NCBI GenBank assembly: GCA_934511365.1
Contig: CAKSWC010000011.1
Coordinates: forward strand, 1-64,000
Length of the DNA: 64,000 nt
Reading direction: 5' to 3'
DNA from: an uncultured Eubacteriales bacterium
GTDB lineage: Bacteria; Bacillota; Clostridia; Oscillospirales; Acutalibacteraceae
The notes below the pieces were generated by a model that saw nothing but the letters and a program-made list of their open reading frames with translations, made no database searches and was not told the origin of the DNA. The first letter of the stretch is position 1; each line of letters opens with the position of its first letter. The position numbers and the translations under genes were made by a program. Positions 1 through 8,198 of the stretch are shown in pieces.

Positions 1-72
1 CTGAGCTACTGAGACATTTTTAAGATTTATGCAATTTTCACTGCTCGAAGGAATCGAACAATCTGCCGCTTA

Positions 73-308
73 GGAGGGGTTTATTATATCCATTTAACTA
101 AGGAGGCAGGTATATTTAATTTTAAAACAGGGGTTTATTATTACGAGCGCAGCGAGTAACAAGGTTCTCTCAGCCGTCCGCAACTCGTTGCGGCTAACGG
201 CGTGAGGTTCTTATAACGAGCACAGCGAGTAACAAGGTTCTCTCAGCCGTCCGCAACTCGTTGCGGCTAACGGCGTGAGGTTCTTATATCCATTTAACTA
301 AGGAGGCA
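73..308. repeat. Mosaic of direct repeats with a large hairpin
   Basis: A 73-bp unit is present twice in tandem (about 143-215 and 216-288) with one visible mismatch (GCGC versus GCAC near its start). A second sequence, TATATCCATTTAACTAAGGA followed by GGCA, flanks the unit pair at about 85-108 and 285-308. A third, AGGGGTTTATTAT, occurs at about 75-87 and 130-142. Each 73-bp unit contains a nested inverted repeat, CCGCAA-CTCG-TTGCGG inside GCCGT...ACGGC, able to fold as a hairpin of about 38 nt. There is no open reading frame. The units abut with no spacers, so this is not a CRISPR array. Confidence 0.85.
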
Positions 309-382
309 TATCCCTTTTCAAGTGCCTGTTTATTTTATCACCCATTAAAGCTTCTGTCAAGAGTTTTTCGTCTTGAGTTTAT

Positions 383-411
383 TTGACAATCGGACAAGGC
401 GCGGGTATAAT
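383..411 (+). promoter_or_regulatory. Sigma-A promoter of the glycerophosphotransferase gene
   Basis: TTGACA (383-388), 17-bp spacer, TATAAT (406-411): both hexamers match consensus exactly. The start codon is 46 bp beyond the -10. Confidence 0.85.
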
Positions 412-457
412 AGAAAAAACGACCGGGTTGCCCGGAGCGACGGGAGAGATTGTTTGA

Positions 458-1627
458 ATGGGTAATATAAAACAAAAACTTGTTGTTTTTCGCCGGAAGG
501 TGCTTTTCTTTTTTGTCTGGCCCTTGGTGTTTGATTTCTATAAGCGCAGACCGCTTAACAAAAAGCTGATTCTTTTTGCATATAACTGCAATTACAGCTC
601 AATGCCGGATAATATGAGGAGCATTTTTGAATACCTGAAAAAGAAGGGCTATACTTGCGTTGAAATGGCATCACCGCAAAGCGGATTCAAGCGTCTTTTT
701 TTTAATCTTAAGTTCCAAAAGTATTATGCCGTTTGCCGGTGCGTTTTTTTGACGGATAATTTTGATCCCGTATATACACACGCACCGAGAGAGGGTACGC
801 GCGTTATTCAGCTCTGGCATGCCTGCGGCGCTTTCAAAAAATGGGGATATTCCACCGCTGACCTCGCCTGGGGTGCAAGCCGGGAGAATCTTGACCGCTT
901 TCCAATGCATAATACCTATACCGATGCTTTTGTTTCCTGCGCGGACGTCATTCCCTGCTATGCCGAAGCGTTCGGCTGCGAGGAAAAAATTATCAAACCG
1001 TTCGGCGTTCCGCGGACAGATGTTTTTTTTGACTCCGATTTTGTTGCCGCTCAGAAAGCGGCGCTTAAAAAGCTGATTCCCTCAATCGGCAATCGTAAAA
1101 TCATTCTCTATGCGCCGACTTTCCGCGGAAACAATCCGAGCGAGGCTTATAACGAAAACCGGCTCGATTTTGAAAAGCTTTGTTCGGCGCTTTCGGGGGA
1201 ATATGTTCTTCTTTTGAAGCTGCACCCGTTCACGGCGGAAAAGTTTGACCTCACCGAGGAAGAAAAGGAAAAATTCGGAAACTTTGTTTTCAATGTTTCA
1301 AAGCTTGTGAACACGGATACGGCTCTCTGCTGCGCGGATATCCTTGTTGCGGATTATTCATCACTGATTTTTGAGTTTTCGCTCCTTGAGCGCCCGATGC
1401 TCTTTTTTGCCTATGACCTTGAGGAATATGACCGCGACAGGAGCTTTTATTACGATTACAAAAGCTTTGTTCCAGGAAAAATTGTTACCGATACGGACGA
1501 GATTATTGAAGCGGTTCAAAAGAGCGATTTTCAGAAAGAAAAGGTTAGACCGTTCAAAGAAAAATTTATGTCTGCCTGTGACGGGAACTGCACAAAACGT
1601 ATTGCAGATTATGCAGTGAGTGATTAA
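458..1627 (+). CDS. CDP-glycerol:glycerophosphate glycerophosphotransferase family protein
   Basis: 389 residues, the usual length of a stand-alone TagB/TagF-type catalytic domain. Such enzymes transfer glycerol-phosphate from CDP-glycerol onto a membrane-bound acceptor at the inner face of the membrane when wall teichoic-type or capsular polymers are made. Family signatures are visible in order: QLWHACGAFKKWG in the first half, RTDVFF, YAPTFRG, LKLHP, and ADYSSLIFEFSLLERPMLFF near residue 300. The N-terminus is basic and aromatic with a short hydrophobic patch, fitting peripheral membrane binding. The start ATG at 458 follows a purine-rich GGGAGA site. The gene stands alone between its own consensus promoter and a bidirectional terminator, with no sugar nucleotide gene beside it, so the polymer is unknown. 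The dlt-like operon at 20000-25514 may decorate the same class of polymer (inference). Confidence 0.85.
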   Translation: MGNIKQKLVVFRRKVLFFFVWPLVFDFYKRRPLNKKLILFAYNCNYSSMPDNMRSIFEYLKKKGYTCVEMASPQSGFKRLFFNLKFQKYYAVCRCVFLTDNFDPVYTHAPREGTRVIQLWHACGAFKKWGYSTADLAWGASRENLDRFPMHNTYTDAFVSCADVIPCYAEAFGCEEKIIKPFGVPRTDVFFDSDFVAAQKAALKKLIPSIGNRKIILYAPTFRGNNPSEAYNENRLDFEKLCSALSGEYVLLLKLHPFTAEKFDLTEEEKEKFGNFVFNVSKLVNTDTALCCADILVADYSSLIFEFSLLERPMLFFAYDLEEYDRDRSFYYDYKSFVPGKIVTDTDEIIEAVQKSDFQKEKVRPFKEKFMSACDGNCTKRIADYAVSD

Positions 1628-1631
1628 ATAA

Positions 1632-1671
1632 AAAAATGAACGGATACGCCGAAAGACGCCCGTTCATTTTT
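1632..1671. terminator. Bidirectional intrinsic terminator
   Basis: AAAAATGAACGG (1632-1643) pairs with CCGTTCATTTTT (1660-1671). The A and T runs at the two ends let it serve both the glycerophosphotransferase gene and the convergent glnA. Confidence 0.85.
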
Positions 1672-1691
1672 ATTGTTCAAAAATATTCTTA

Positions 1692-3020
1692 TTAATACTT
1701 TCCGAGATATTTTTCAATTTCCCACTGCGAAACGCGGGTGCTGTATTCCTTCCATTCCTCTTTTTTTGCGGCGATGTACTTATTAAAAACGTGCTCGCCC
1801 ATGCAGAAACGCATGAAGTCGCTGTGTTCAAATTCCTTAACGGCCTCGCCGAGGGTTTTCGGAAGCGAGTCAATGCCCTCCCTTTTGCGTTCGGCATCCG
1901 AAAGGTCAAAGATGTTAGAATCCTTTGCCGGCGGCGGAGTAAGACCGCGTTCAATGCCGTCAAGACCGGCAAAAAGACTTGCGGCCATTTCAAGATATGG
2001 GTTTGCGGCCGGGTCGGGATTGCGCAGCTCAACCCTTGTTGCAACGCCCTTGGCTGAGGGGATGCGGATGAGAGGACTGCGGTTCTTTGCCGACCACGCA
2101 ATGTATACCGGAGCCTCATATCCGGGAACAAGGCGCTTGTATGAATTGACAATCGGGTTCGTCAAAACGGTCATGCTCTTGATATGATCCATAATTCCGG
2201 CAATGAAGCTGTATGCCGCCTTGGAAAGGCCGTATTCATCGTTTTCGTCATAGAAGGCGTTTTTGCCGTTTTTGAAAAGGGAGATGTTTGTGTGCATTCC
2301 TGAGCCGCACTCGCCGAAAACGGGCTTCGGCATGAATGTTGCATAAAGTCCGTGACGGTTGGCAAGGTTTTTAACAACGAGTCTGAACGTCATAACATTG
2401 TCCGCCGTGCGCAGAACCTCGTCATATTTAAAGTCAATTTCATGCTGGCCTTTTGCGTTCTCGTGGTGGGACGCTTCAATTTCAAAGCCCATGCTTTCAA
2501 GCGTCAGGCAGATGTCCTTGCGGCAGTCCTCGCCCTTGTCAATCGGGCCGAGGTCAAAATAGCCGCCCCTGTCATGGCAGTAGGTGGTGGGACGTCCCTT
2601 TTCATCCGGGCGGAAAAGGAAGAATTCGCACTCCGGGCCAACATTGCAGGTGTAGCCCATGTCGGCGGCCTTTTTGATTGCGCGCTTGAGAACATGGCGC
2701 GGATCGCCCTCAAACGGGGTGCCGTCCGTGAAATATACATCACAGATGAGCCTTGCGGTTTTTCCGCTCTCGCTCTCCCAAGGGAGAACAACGAACGAGT
2801 CAAGGTCGGGATGCAGACACATATCCGACTCCTCAATGCGGACAAAGCCGTCAATCGAAGAGCCGTCAAAGCAGCAGCGGTTGTCAAGCGCTTTTTCAAG
2901 CTGGCTTCTTGTTATTGAAACGCTTTTAAGCATTCCGAGAATATCGGTGAATTGCAGGCAGATGAACTTGACGTCCTCACTTTCCGCAATGCGCAAAATG
3001 TCCTCTTTTGTGTAGCTCAT
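1692..3020 (-). CDS. glnA: Glutamine synthetase, type I
   Basis: 442 residues, the length of the Firmicutes GSI-alpha class (about 444), which assembles as a dodecamer and condenses glutamate and ammonia at the cost of ATP in the cytoplasm. The sequence runs through the beta-grasp N-terminal domain with FDGSSIDGF near residue 52, the metal-binding GPECEFFLF near 127, then NRSPLIRIP near 310 and the C-terminal catalytic core. No adenylylation loop typical of the beta class was recognised, and this class is normally controlled by feedback inhibition. It is monocistronic, with its own promoter at 3103-3131. A dyad, TGTAA-N9-TTACA at 3074-3092, lies between promoter and gene. It resembles a GlnR-type site, but the usual spacing is 7, so that reading is weak. 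Confidence 0.95.
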   Translation of the reverse strand: MSYTKEDILRIAESEDVKFICLQFTDILGMLKSVSITRSQLEKALDNRCCFDGSSIDGFVRIEESDMCLHPDLDSFVVLPWESESGKTARLICDVYFTDGTPFEGDPRHVLKRAIKKAADMGYTCNVGPECEFFLFRPDEKGRPTTYCHDRGGYFDLGPIDKGEDCRKDICLTLESMGFEIEASHHENAKGQHEIDFKYDEVLRTADNVMTFRLVVKNLANRHGLYATFMPKPVFGECGSGMHTNISLFKNGKNAFYDENDEYGLSKAAYSFIAGIMDHIKSMTVLTNPIVNSYKRLVPGYEAPVYIAWSAKNRSPLIRIPSAKGVATRVELRNPDPAANPYLEMAASLFAGLDGIERGLTPPPAKDSNIFDLSDAERKREGIDSLPKTLGEAVKEFEHSDFMRFCMGEHVFNKYIAAKKEEWKEYSTRVSQWEIEKYLGKY

Positions 3021-3102
3021 AAATCAAAAATCCTTTTCAATATATTTGCCGCATCAAAATCTAATATTCAATTTGTAATATCTAAATTTACACAGCATAA
3101 TA

Positions 3103-3131
3103 AGTGTATCATTCACAAGGGGATTTGTCAA
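3103..3131 (-). promoter_or_regulatory. Promoter of glnA
   Basis: Read on the minus strand: TTGACA (3131-3126), 17-bp spacer, TACACT (3108-3103). The start codon lies 83 bp downstream. Confidence 0.7.
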
Positions 3132-3217
3132 CAAAAACGAGGAAGCTTACTTTGCTGCAAAAGACCTCAGCGGCTTTTTTGCTCTTGGAAAAAATTCGTC
3201 TTTTTCAGTTTTCGATA

Positions 3218-3246
3218 TTGTAATTTGCTAAAGTGTATGTTATAAT
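3218..3246 (+). promoter_or_regulatory. Sigma-A-type promoter ahead of the gene remnant and small exported protein
   Basis: TTGTAA (3218-3223), 17-bp spacer, TATAAT (3241-3246). Confidence 0.65.
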
Positions 3247-3275
3247 TAAATTGAAAATAAATAGAAAGGGTGTGA

Positions 3276-3395
3276 TACCGATGGTTCGGTAAGTATCCTG
3301 CGGATGGAACATACCGAGTTTCAATATATCAAAACAACGATCTTCCGTCAGATGTTTTGAGCGAAATTGTTGCGATAGCTGTTAATGTTAAGTGA
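3276..3395 (+). pseudogene. Decayed C-terminal piece of a small beta-rich exported protein
   Basis: An open stretch of 39 codons without a start codon ends in TGA at 3393-3395. It encodes a protein-like sequence beginning YRWFGKYPADGTYRVSIYQN and ending IVAIAVNVK. A possible original start, ATG at 3281, is in another frame and meets a stop after three codons, so a frameshift is likely. The pattern of a Gly-Xaa-Tyr turn followed by alternating hydrophobic residues resembles the C-terminus of the next gene (EPGEYIAEVHVHHSDKVYTE). This looks like the tail of a lost paralog; the piece is short, so the call is tentative. Confidence 0.45.
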
Positions 3396-3407
3396 GGAGG
3401 GATATTT

Positions 3408-3860
3408 ATGCTTGAAATTAGGAGTCGCGTTATCTCTATCCTAATGGCAATTTATGTTTTCTTTGCCGGATTGCCATATGGAAACGAACCCCCAAAGGTT
3501 GAATATACGGTTAAAATTAGCATGACCTATCATGAGCCGGATAACATATATTCTTTTGACAGCTGTGAAGTTGAAGTTATGGCGAAAAATGTCGGCAGGC
3601 CTTTTATCGCTTCAAATGACGAAGAGCCGCTCGTTTTGTTCTATAGAATTGTTAACGGTGAAAAAGAGTATGTGCATACCGATTCCGTTCACGATGCCGC
3701 GGTGCCGCATGACGTTATTGTTAAACATGGCGAGGTGCGCCGTTTGCGCAGCAGCAATATATTTGGCATGACGGAAAATTATGAACCCGGAGAATATATT
3801 GCTGAAGTTCATGTTCACCACAGCGACAAGGTCTATACAGAAAAAATAACATTGACGTGA
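3408..3860 (+). CDS. Small exported beta-rich protein of unknown function
   Basis: 150 residues, no family recognised. The first 22 residues (a basic stretch, then ISILMAIYVFFAGLPYG) look like an uncleaved or cleaved export signal. The rest alternates polar and hydrophobic residues and ends EPGEYIAEVHVHHSDKVYTE followed by KITLT, a pattern common in immunoglobulin-like or bacterial stalk domains. The start ATG at 3408 has a strong GAGGAGG site 6-7 bases before it, overlapping the stop of the remnant upstream. A terminator follows at 3888. It is probably held at the cell surface; no ligand or partner can be named. Confidence 0.7.
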   Translation: MLEIRSRVISILMAIYVFFAGLPYGNEPPKVEYTVKISMTYHEPDNIYSFDSCEVEVMAKNVGRPFIASNDEEPLVLFYRIVNGEKEYVHTDSVHDAAVPHDVIVKHGEVRRLRSSNIFGMTENYEPGEYIAEVHVHHSDKVYTEKITLT

Positions 3861-3887
3861 AATTAAGATTATACGCTAATTATTTTG

Positions 3888-3924
3888 ACCGCCTTAGGCA
3901 TGAGAATGTCAAAGGCGGTTTTTT
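3888..3924 (+). terminator. Intrinsic terminator
   Basis: ACCGCCTT (3888-3895) pairs with AAGGCGGT (3912-3919), followed by a run of six T. Confidence 0.8.
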
Positions 3925-4009
3925 GAACATTTTTCTCAACACTTGTCAACAAAAACGCGGGCTCATTTTTGTGCATTAAGTAGATTAATTCAACAAAGTC
4001 GCTTTTTTC

Positions 4010-4039
4010 TTGAAAACGGACAGTAAAATATAGTATAAT
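4010..4039 (+). promoter_or_regulatory. Promoter of the tandem MFS transporters
   Basis: TTGAAA (4010-4015), 18-bp spacer, TATAAT (4034-4039). The 5' leader to the ATG at 4161 is about 115 nt and shows no recognised riboswitch. Confidence 0.65.
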
Positions 4040-4160
4040 AGCTCAAAGTCATGCTCATTTGTGTCTGATATTTGTTGCCCGGAGCTGTTGTCCGTGACAA
4101 TGGATAATAGATATTTATGAGCGGAAACCTTACCTTATTTTCAAAACGGAGGAAACATCA

Positions 4161-5867
4161 ATGTCCGAAAAAACAAAGGGCGCAGCCGCTGCGCCTCAGA
4201 CCCAGAAGCTTAATTATAAGCGAACTTTTCTCATCGGCCTCGGCTTCATGGCGTGTATGCTGCTGTGGTCAATCTATAACTCATACGTTCCCGTAATCCT
4301 CAAGGCGAAGTTCACCGAGCTTTTTGCCGCTGAGGGCGGAATCGACGCTTTCCATCAGAGAGTGCCTGCGCTTGCGTGGCTCTCCGTTCCCCTCATCGTT
4401 AACGCCATCATGACAATCGACAACATTTTCGGCGTTATCTTCCAGCCTTTCTTTGGAAAAAAGAGCGACGGAACCAAGTCCAAGTTCGGAAAAAGAATGC
4501 CTTACATAATCATTGGACTTCCCGTTTGCGCCGTGTTCTTCTGCTTCATTCCCGTTGTTGCGTTCTCCGTCAAGGCCATTGCTCTGAGCATTGCGCTCAT
4601 GATGTCCGTTGTCATCTGCTTCAACTTTGTAATGTCCGTTTGGCGTTCACCCGTTGTTTCCCTTATGCCGGACTTCACTCCGTCCAATCTTCAGAGTGAC
4701 GCGAACGCGGTCATCAACATCATGGGCGGTATCGGCCAGGTTCTCGGCTTTGTTATCGGAACGATAGTTTCAACCGTTGCCGGTCTTGTCGGCCTTAACG
4801 GAATGGCTGAAATGCTCAAGGCAAAAACCAATACCCTCGGCCAGATTCTTGCAACCAATCCGGACGGCAGCGTTATTGTCAACGCTGTTGACAGCCTTGG
4901 AAAGCTCACCGATACTGTTTATCAGTGCCCGGCTCAGCTTGCGGAAAAATTCAAGGTTTTCTATGAGGGCAAGCACGACAGCTTCGTTGTTGACGGCGTT
5001 ACCCTTGCGCAGAAAAAGGTTCTTATGGTTGACGGCGCTGTTCAGTACGTCAACTACACCCCGATTTTTGTTGTTGCGGCAATCATTGCCGTTTTGAGCC
5101 TCATTGCCCTTGTTGCTTTCTATAAAAAGAACAAGAAGTATGACCTTTCCGCCGCTGTTGAACTTGAAACCGCAGACGGCGAAAAGCCCAAAAAGATTAA
5201 GATCCGCGACCTTCCGATTTCAAAAGAGGAAAGGAAGAGCCTCCTTCTCATGCTTGCAGCGCTTTTCTTCATCTGCAACGCAACGGAAGCAATTATCCCG
5301 AATTTTACAAACTTTGCCGAGGAAACCCTCGCCGTTAAGCCCATCTATTCAACGCTCATGATGGCCGTCTTTGCCGTTTCGCTCGCCGCGTTCGGAATCC
5401 CGGCCGGCACCCTCGGAAGAAAGATTGGACGTAAAAAGACAATCGTAATCGGTCTTATCGGCTGCATTGTTTTCTTTGGAATCTATCTTGCCGTTTCACA
5501 GATCTTCGGCAATCAGAGCACAGTCACCTGGGTTTCCTTCTGGATTGCGCTTGTTGTTGGCGGCGCCTGCGTCGGAATGATCAACATCAACACTCTTCCG
5601 CTTGTTCTTGCAATCGGCGGCAGAGAGTTCGTCGGAACCTTTACCGGCTATTATTACACCGCAACCTTCTCGGCTGCCGTTTCAGGCCCGATTCTCTGCG
5701 GACTTCTTATCGGTTTGTTTAATGAAGATTATAACTTCATGTTCCTGTTCTGCGCCCTCGCTTTCCTTGTTGGCCTTGCAATCATCTCCCGCGTTAAGCA
5801 CGGAGAGGTTTCAAAGGATGAGGATACCTCATGGCTTGACGAAGCCGTTCAGAACGCAGACGACTAA
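4161..5867 (+). CDS. MFS transporter, GPH/SLC45-like sugar type, with an extra loop
   Basis: 568 residues, clearly longer than a usual 12-helix MFS carrier of about 450. Hydrophobic helices span the protein. The loop after helix 2 carries the family motif DNIFGVIFQPFFGKKSDG followed by FGKRMPYI, and a second signature WRSPVVSLMPDFTP lies near residue 161. Residues about 212-299 form a soluble, charged segment inserted between two membrane helices; its side of the membrane is likely outside. The second half contains GRKIGRKKTIVIG and GTFTGYYYTATFSAA. The substrate is probably a glycoside or disaccharide with H+ or Na+ (family knowledge; not shown here). It is followed 97 bp later by a paralog at 5964, with a weak hairpin between them. 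Confidence 0.8.
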   Translation: MSEKTKGAAAAPQTQKLNYKRTFLIGLGFMACMLLWSIYNSYVPVILKAKFTELFAAEGGIDAFHQRVPALAWLSVPLIVNAIMTIDNIFGVIFQPFFGKKSDGTKSKFGKRMPYIIIGLPVCAVFFCFIPVVAFSVKAIALSIALMMSVVICFNFVMSVWRSPVVSLMPDFTPSNLQSDANAVINIMGGIGQVLGFVIGTIVSTVAGLVGLNGMAEMLKAKTNTLGQILATNPDGSVIVNAVDSLGKLTDTVYQCPAQLAEKFKVFYEGKHDSFVVDGVTLAQKKVLMVDGAVQYVNYTPIFVVAAIIAVLSLIALVAFYKKNKKYDLSAAVELETADGEKPKKIKIRDLPISKEERKSLLLMLAALFFICNATEAIIPNFTNFAEETLAVKPIYSTLMMAVFAVSLAAFGIPAGTLGRKIGRKKTIVIGLIGCIVFFGIYLAVSQIFGNQSTVTWVSFWIALVVGGACVGMININTLPLVLAIGGREFVGTFTGYYYTATFSAAVSGPILCGLLIGLFNEDYNFMFLFCALAFLVGLAIISRVKHGEVSKDEDTSWLDEAVQNADD

Positions 5868-5897
5868 TAACAAAAAAGCCGACTGATTCGGAAAATA

Positions 5898-5930
5898 CCG
5901 CACGGTTGCTCTTTGCGGCCGTGCGGTTTG
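5898..5930 (+). terminator. Hairpin between the two MFS genes, weak terminator
   Basis: CCGCACGG (5898-5905) pairs with CCGTGCGG (5919-5926) and is followed by TTTGTGTG, a poor T-tract. It may lower rather than stop read-through into the second gene. Confidence 0.5.
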
Positions 5931-5963
5931 TGTGCTTAAATAATAAGTAAAGGAGAAAAAAGT

Positions 5964-7832
5964 ATGGCAGAAAAAACAAAAACGCCGGATGCGCCGAAAA
6001 AGCAAAAGCTTAATTACAAGCTGACAATCCTGACCGGTTTCGGCTTCATGGCGTCATCAATCGCGTGGGCAATCTATGACCCGTATGTTACCAAAATTCT
6101 CAATCGCTTGCTTTCCTCGTCAGACGTTGTAACAAAATTGAGCGCTAAGCTCAATGAGGCGCTTCCGTGGCTTGCAAATCTTGCAAGAGCGCAGGGCGAG
6201 GACGTCGGCTTTGGCGCAAGCATCACACTTGTTCCGCTGTTCATCGGCATCATTATGACGTTTGATAACATTTTCGGCGTCATTTTCCAGCCCACATTCG
6301 GAAAGCTTTCCGACCGCTGCCATTCAAAGCTTGGAAAGCGCCGTCCGTTCATTGTTACCGGTGCGCCGATTTCGGCCGTTCTTTTTGCGCTCATCCCGAT
6401 TGTTGCGCTTAAAACGAACAGCGTTGCCGCAACAATGGTTTTTATCATTCTTTTTGTTTTTGTAATGTCTCTTTGGCGTGCGCCCGTTGTTGCGCTCATG
6501 CCTGACCTCACCCCGCCCGAGCTGCGCTCGGAGGGCAACGCTGTAATCAACCTCACGGGTTCTGTCGGCAGCCTTATCGGTATGGTTGCCGGAACCATTG
6601 CAAGCTTCATCTATATTCACCTTTTCGGCCAGTATACCGATGAAGCGCAGACCTTCCCGATTGTTTTTATCATCGGTTCGGTTGTTATGGTTATCGGCTC
6701 GCTTGTTCTTTTGTTCTTCGTTAAGGAAGAGGACACAAGCATTCACATCAAAGCCGACCAGAATCAGGCAATGGACGCAAAGGCAAGAAAGGCGGCCGAA
6801 AAAGCAGCCAAAAAAGCCGAAAAGGAAGCCAAAAAGGCAATCAAGCTTTCTCCGGCGGAGCGCAAGAGCCTTGTTTTCATGCTCTTTTCGCTGTTCTTCC
6901 TTTTCTGCGCGTCGAACGCAATCACAACATTCTTCTCGCTCTTTGCCGCCGAAATTCTTCACCTTAAAACGGCAAAGGCAACAATACTTATGGCAATCTT
7001 CGGCCTTTGCTCCGGTGCCGCCGCAATCCCGGCCGGAAAGCTCGGAACAAAATGGGGAAGAAAAAAGACAATCATGGCCGGTCTTTGCACTTTCCTTGCG
7101 GTCTTTGTTGTTTTCTTCGGTGTGTTCACCGTAATGCTCGCCTCCGACGGCCTTTCAAGCGGAAAATATGTTGCCGCAAACAAAGTCTATGCGAACATTG
7201 AATCGGCAATGAACGACATTAACACCGAAAACAAAAAGCTTGCCGAACACGGCACTTCAAGCCAATCAAGCACATATGTTGCCCTTGACCTTGAAGGCTA
7301 CGTTGAGTATCTCAAAAATCCGTCTGAGGAAAGTCCGTATGCGGCGGTTGACGCGGCGCTCAAGGAGACCACAGACGGCGCATACAGCCACGAATCGCTC
7401 ATTGCAACCAGCCGTGATGTTCTTCAAAAGGATGTTGCAGACGGCGATTACGCGGCCGCAATGAAGAACATTATGGAAGCGGTTGACGGCGTTGTCAAAA
7501 TTCTTGGCGTTCTGATTTTCCCGGTACTCATTCTCGGCGGAGCGGCGAATATGTTCATCACGGTCAACACTCTTCCGCTTGTTCTTGAAATCGGCGGACT
7601 TGAAAAGGTTGGAACTTTCACCGGCTATTACTACACCGCAACATTCTCGGCTCAGATTGCCTCACCGATTGTATACGGCTTTGTTGCAATGGTCAGCGGA
7701 ACATATATGTCGTTGTTCTATTACTGCCCGATAGCATTTTTGATGTGTATGTTCTGCATCCTCTTTGTTAAGCACGGCGAGGCCATTCCTCAGGAAATTG
7801 TTGATAAAATTGAGGAAGAAAACGCCGACTGA
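5964..7832 (+). CDS. MFS transporter, paralog of the upstream gene, with a different insertion
   Basis: 622 residues. It shares with its neighbour the start MAEKTKTPDAPKKQKLNYKL, the motif DNIFGVIFQPTFGKLSDR, WRAPVVALMPDLTP near residue 171 and GTFTGYYYTATFSAQ near the C-terminus. It differs in two ways. Residues about 270-295 are an Ala/Lys-rich, likely helical cytoplasmic linker between the two halves. Residues about 394-512 form a hydrophilic segment of roughly 120 residues inserted between two helices of the second half; in the neighbour the insertion sits in the first half. AGGAG precedes the ATG. The pair was probably made by tandem duplication and may form a heterodimer or carry related sugars (inference). 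Confidence 0.8.
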   Translation: MAEKTKTPDAPKKQKLNYKLTILTGFGFMASSIAWAIYDPYVTKILNRLLSSSDVVTKLSAKLNEALPWLANLARAQGEDVGFGASITLVPLFIGIIMTFDNIFGVIFQPTFGKLSDRCHSKLGKRRPFIVTGAPISAVLFALIPIVALKTNSVAATMVFIILFVFVMSLWRAPVVALMPDLTPPELRSEGNAVINLTGSVGSLIGMVAGTIASFIYIHLFGQYTDEAQTFPIVFIIGSVVMVIGSLVLLFFVKEEDTSIHIKADQNQAMDAKARKAAEKAAKKAEKEAKKAIKLSPAERKSLVFMLFSLFFLFCASNAITTFFSLFAAEILHLKTAKATILMAIFGLCSGAAAIPAGKLGTKWGRKKTIMAGLCTFLAVFVVFFGVFTVMLASDGLSSGKYVAANKVYANIESAMNDINTENKKLAEHGTSSQSSTYVALDLEGYVEYLKNPSEESPYAAVDAALKETTDGAYSHESLIATSRDVLQKDVADGDYAAAMKNIMEAVDGVVKILGVLIFPVLILGGAANMFITVNTLPLVLEIGGLEKVGTFTGYYYTATFSAQIASPIVYGFVAMVSGTYMSLFYYCPIAFLMCMFCILFVKHGEAIPQEIVDKIEEENAD

Positions 7833-7854
7833 TAAAACAAAAATAAGCAATAAA

Positions 7855-7888
7855 AGCTCCGCAGGCTTAGGTCTGCGGAGCTTTTTTA
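7855..7888 (+). terminator. Intrinsic terminator after the MFS pair
   Basis: AGCTCCGCAG (7855-7864) pairs perfectly with CTGCGGAGCT (7873-7882), followed by six T. Confidence 0.9.
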
Positions 7889-7964
7889 CGGAGTATAAAC
7901 GGGAAAGCTTGAATCAAAAGCATATTTGAATTTTTGAAAGTGTGCTTTAAAGAGCCGATTATTT

Positions 7965-8198
7965 TCAGTCGTCATCAAAGAACTCAACCGGACTGAGCGT
8001 CAGCTCGGTTCTCATCCGGCCGGGTTTCGGCGTAACGGTGTATTTTTTGCTTTTTAAGGGGTCAATTTTTCCCGTGCATTCACCCGGAAAGTTTTCAACA
8101 AAACCGGGGTGATATCTCACGGTAATTTCCATCGGTTTTTCAAAATATATCACCGCATACTCACCGTCAGCCCTTTCGACTCTCTTTGATGATTTCAA
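7965..8198 (-). CDS. Small protein of unknown function at the end of the KDPG aldolase operon
   Basis: 77 residues, no family recognised. It starts inside the 3' end of the aldolase gene (32-bp overlap) and is read on the same strand, so translation is probably coupled. The sequence is beta-rich (EYAVIYFEKPMEITVRYHPG), then basic and proline-containing, with an acidic tail EFFDDD. No signal peptide or membrane segment is present. It could be a small accessory or sugar-binding protein, but nothing beyond position supports that. Confidence 0.55.
   Translation of the reverse strand: MKSSKRVERADGEYAVIYFEKPMEITVRYHPGFVENFPGECTGKIDPLKSKKYTVTPKPGRMRTELTLSPVEFFDDD

Noticed and set aside
73..308. Tandem repeats as a CRISPR array
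   Set aside because: The 73-bp units abut without spacers, there are only two copies, and no cas gene is near.
3074..3092. GlnR/TnrA operator of glnA
   Set aside because: TGTAA and TTACA are nine bases apart instead of seven, so it is mentioned only as a dyad.
6324..6962. 212-residue frame opposite the second MFS gene
   Set aside because: It is antisense to a well-supported membrane protein; its Arg/Lys/Glu-rich, repetitive composition is what an antisense reading of hydrophobic codons gives.
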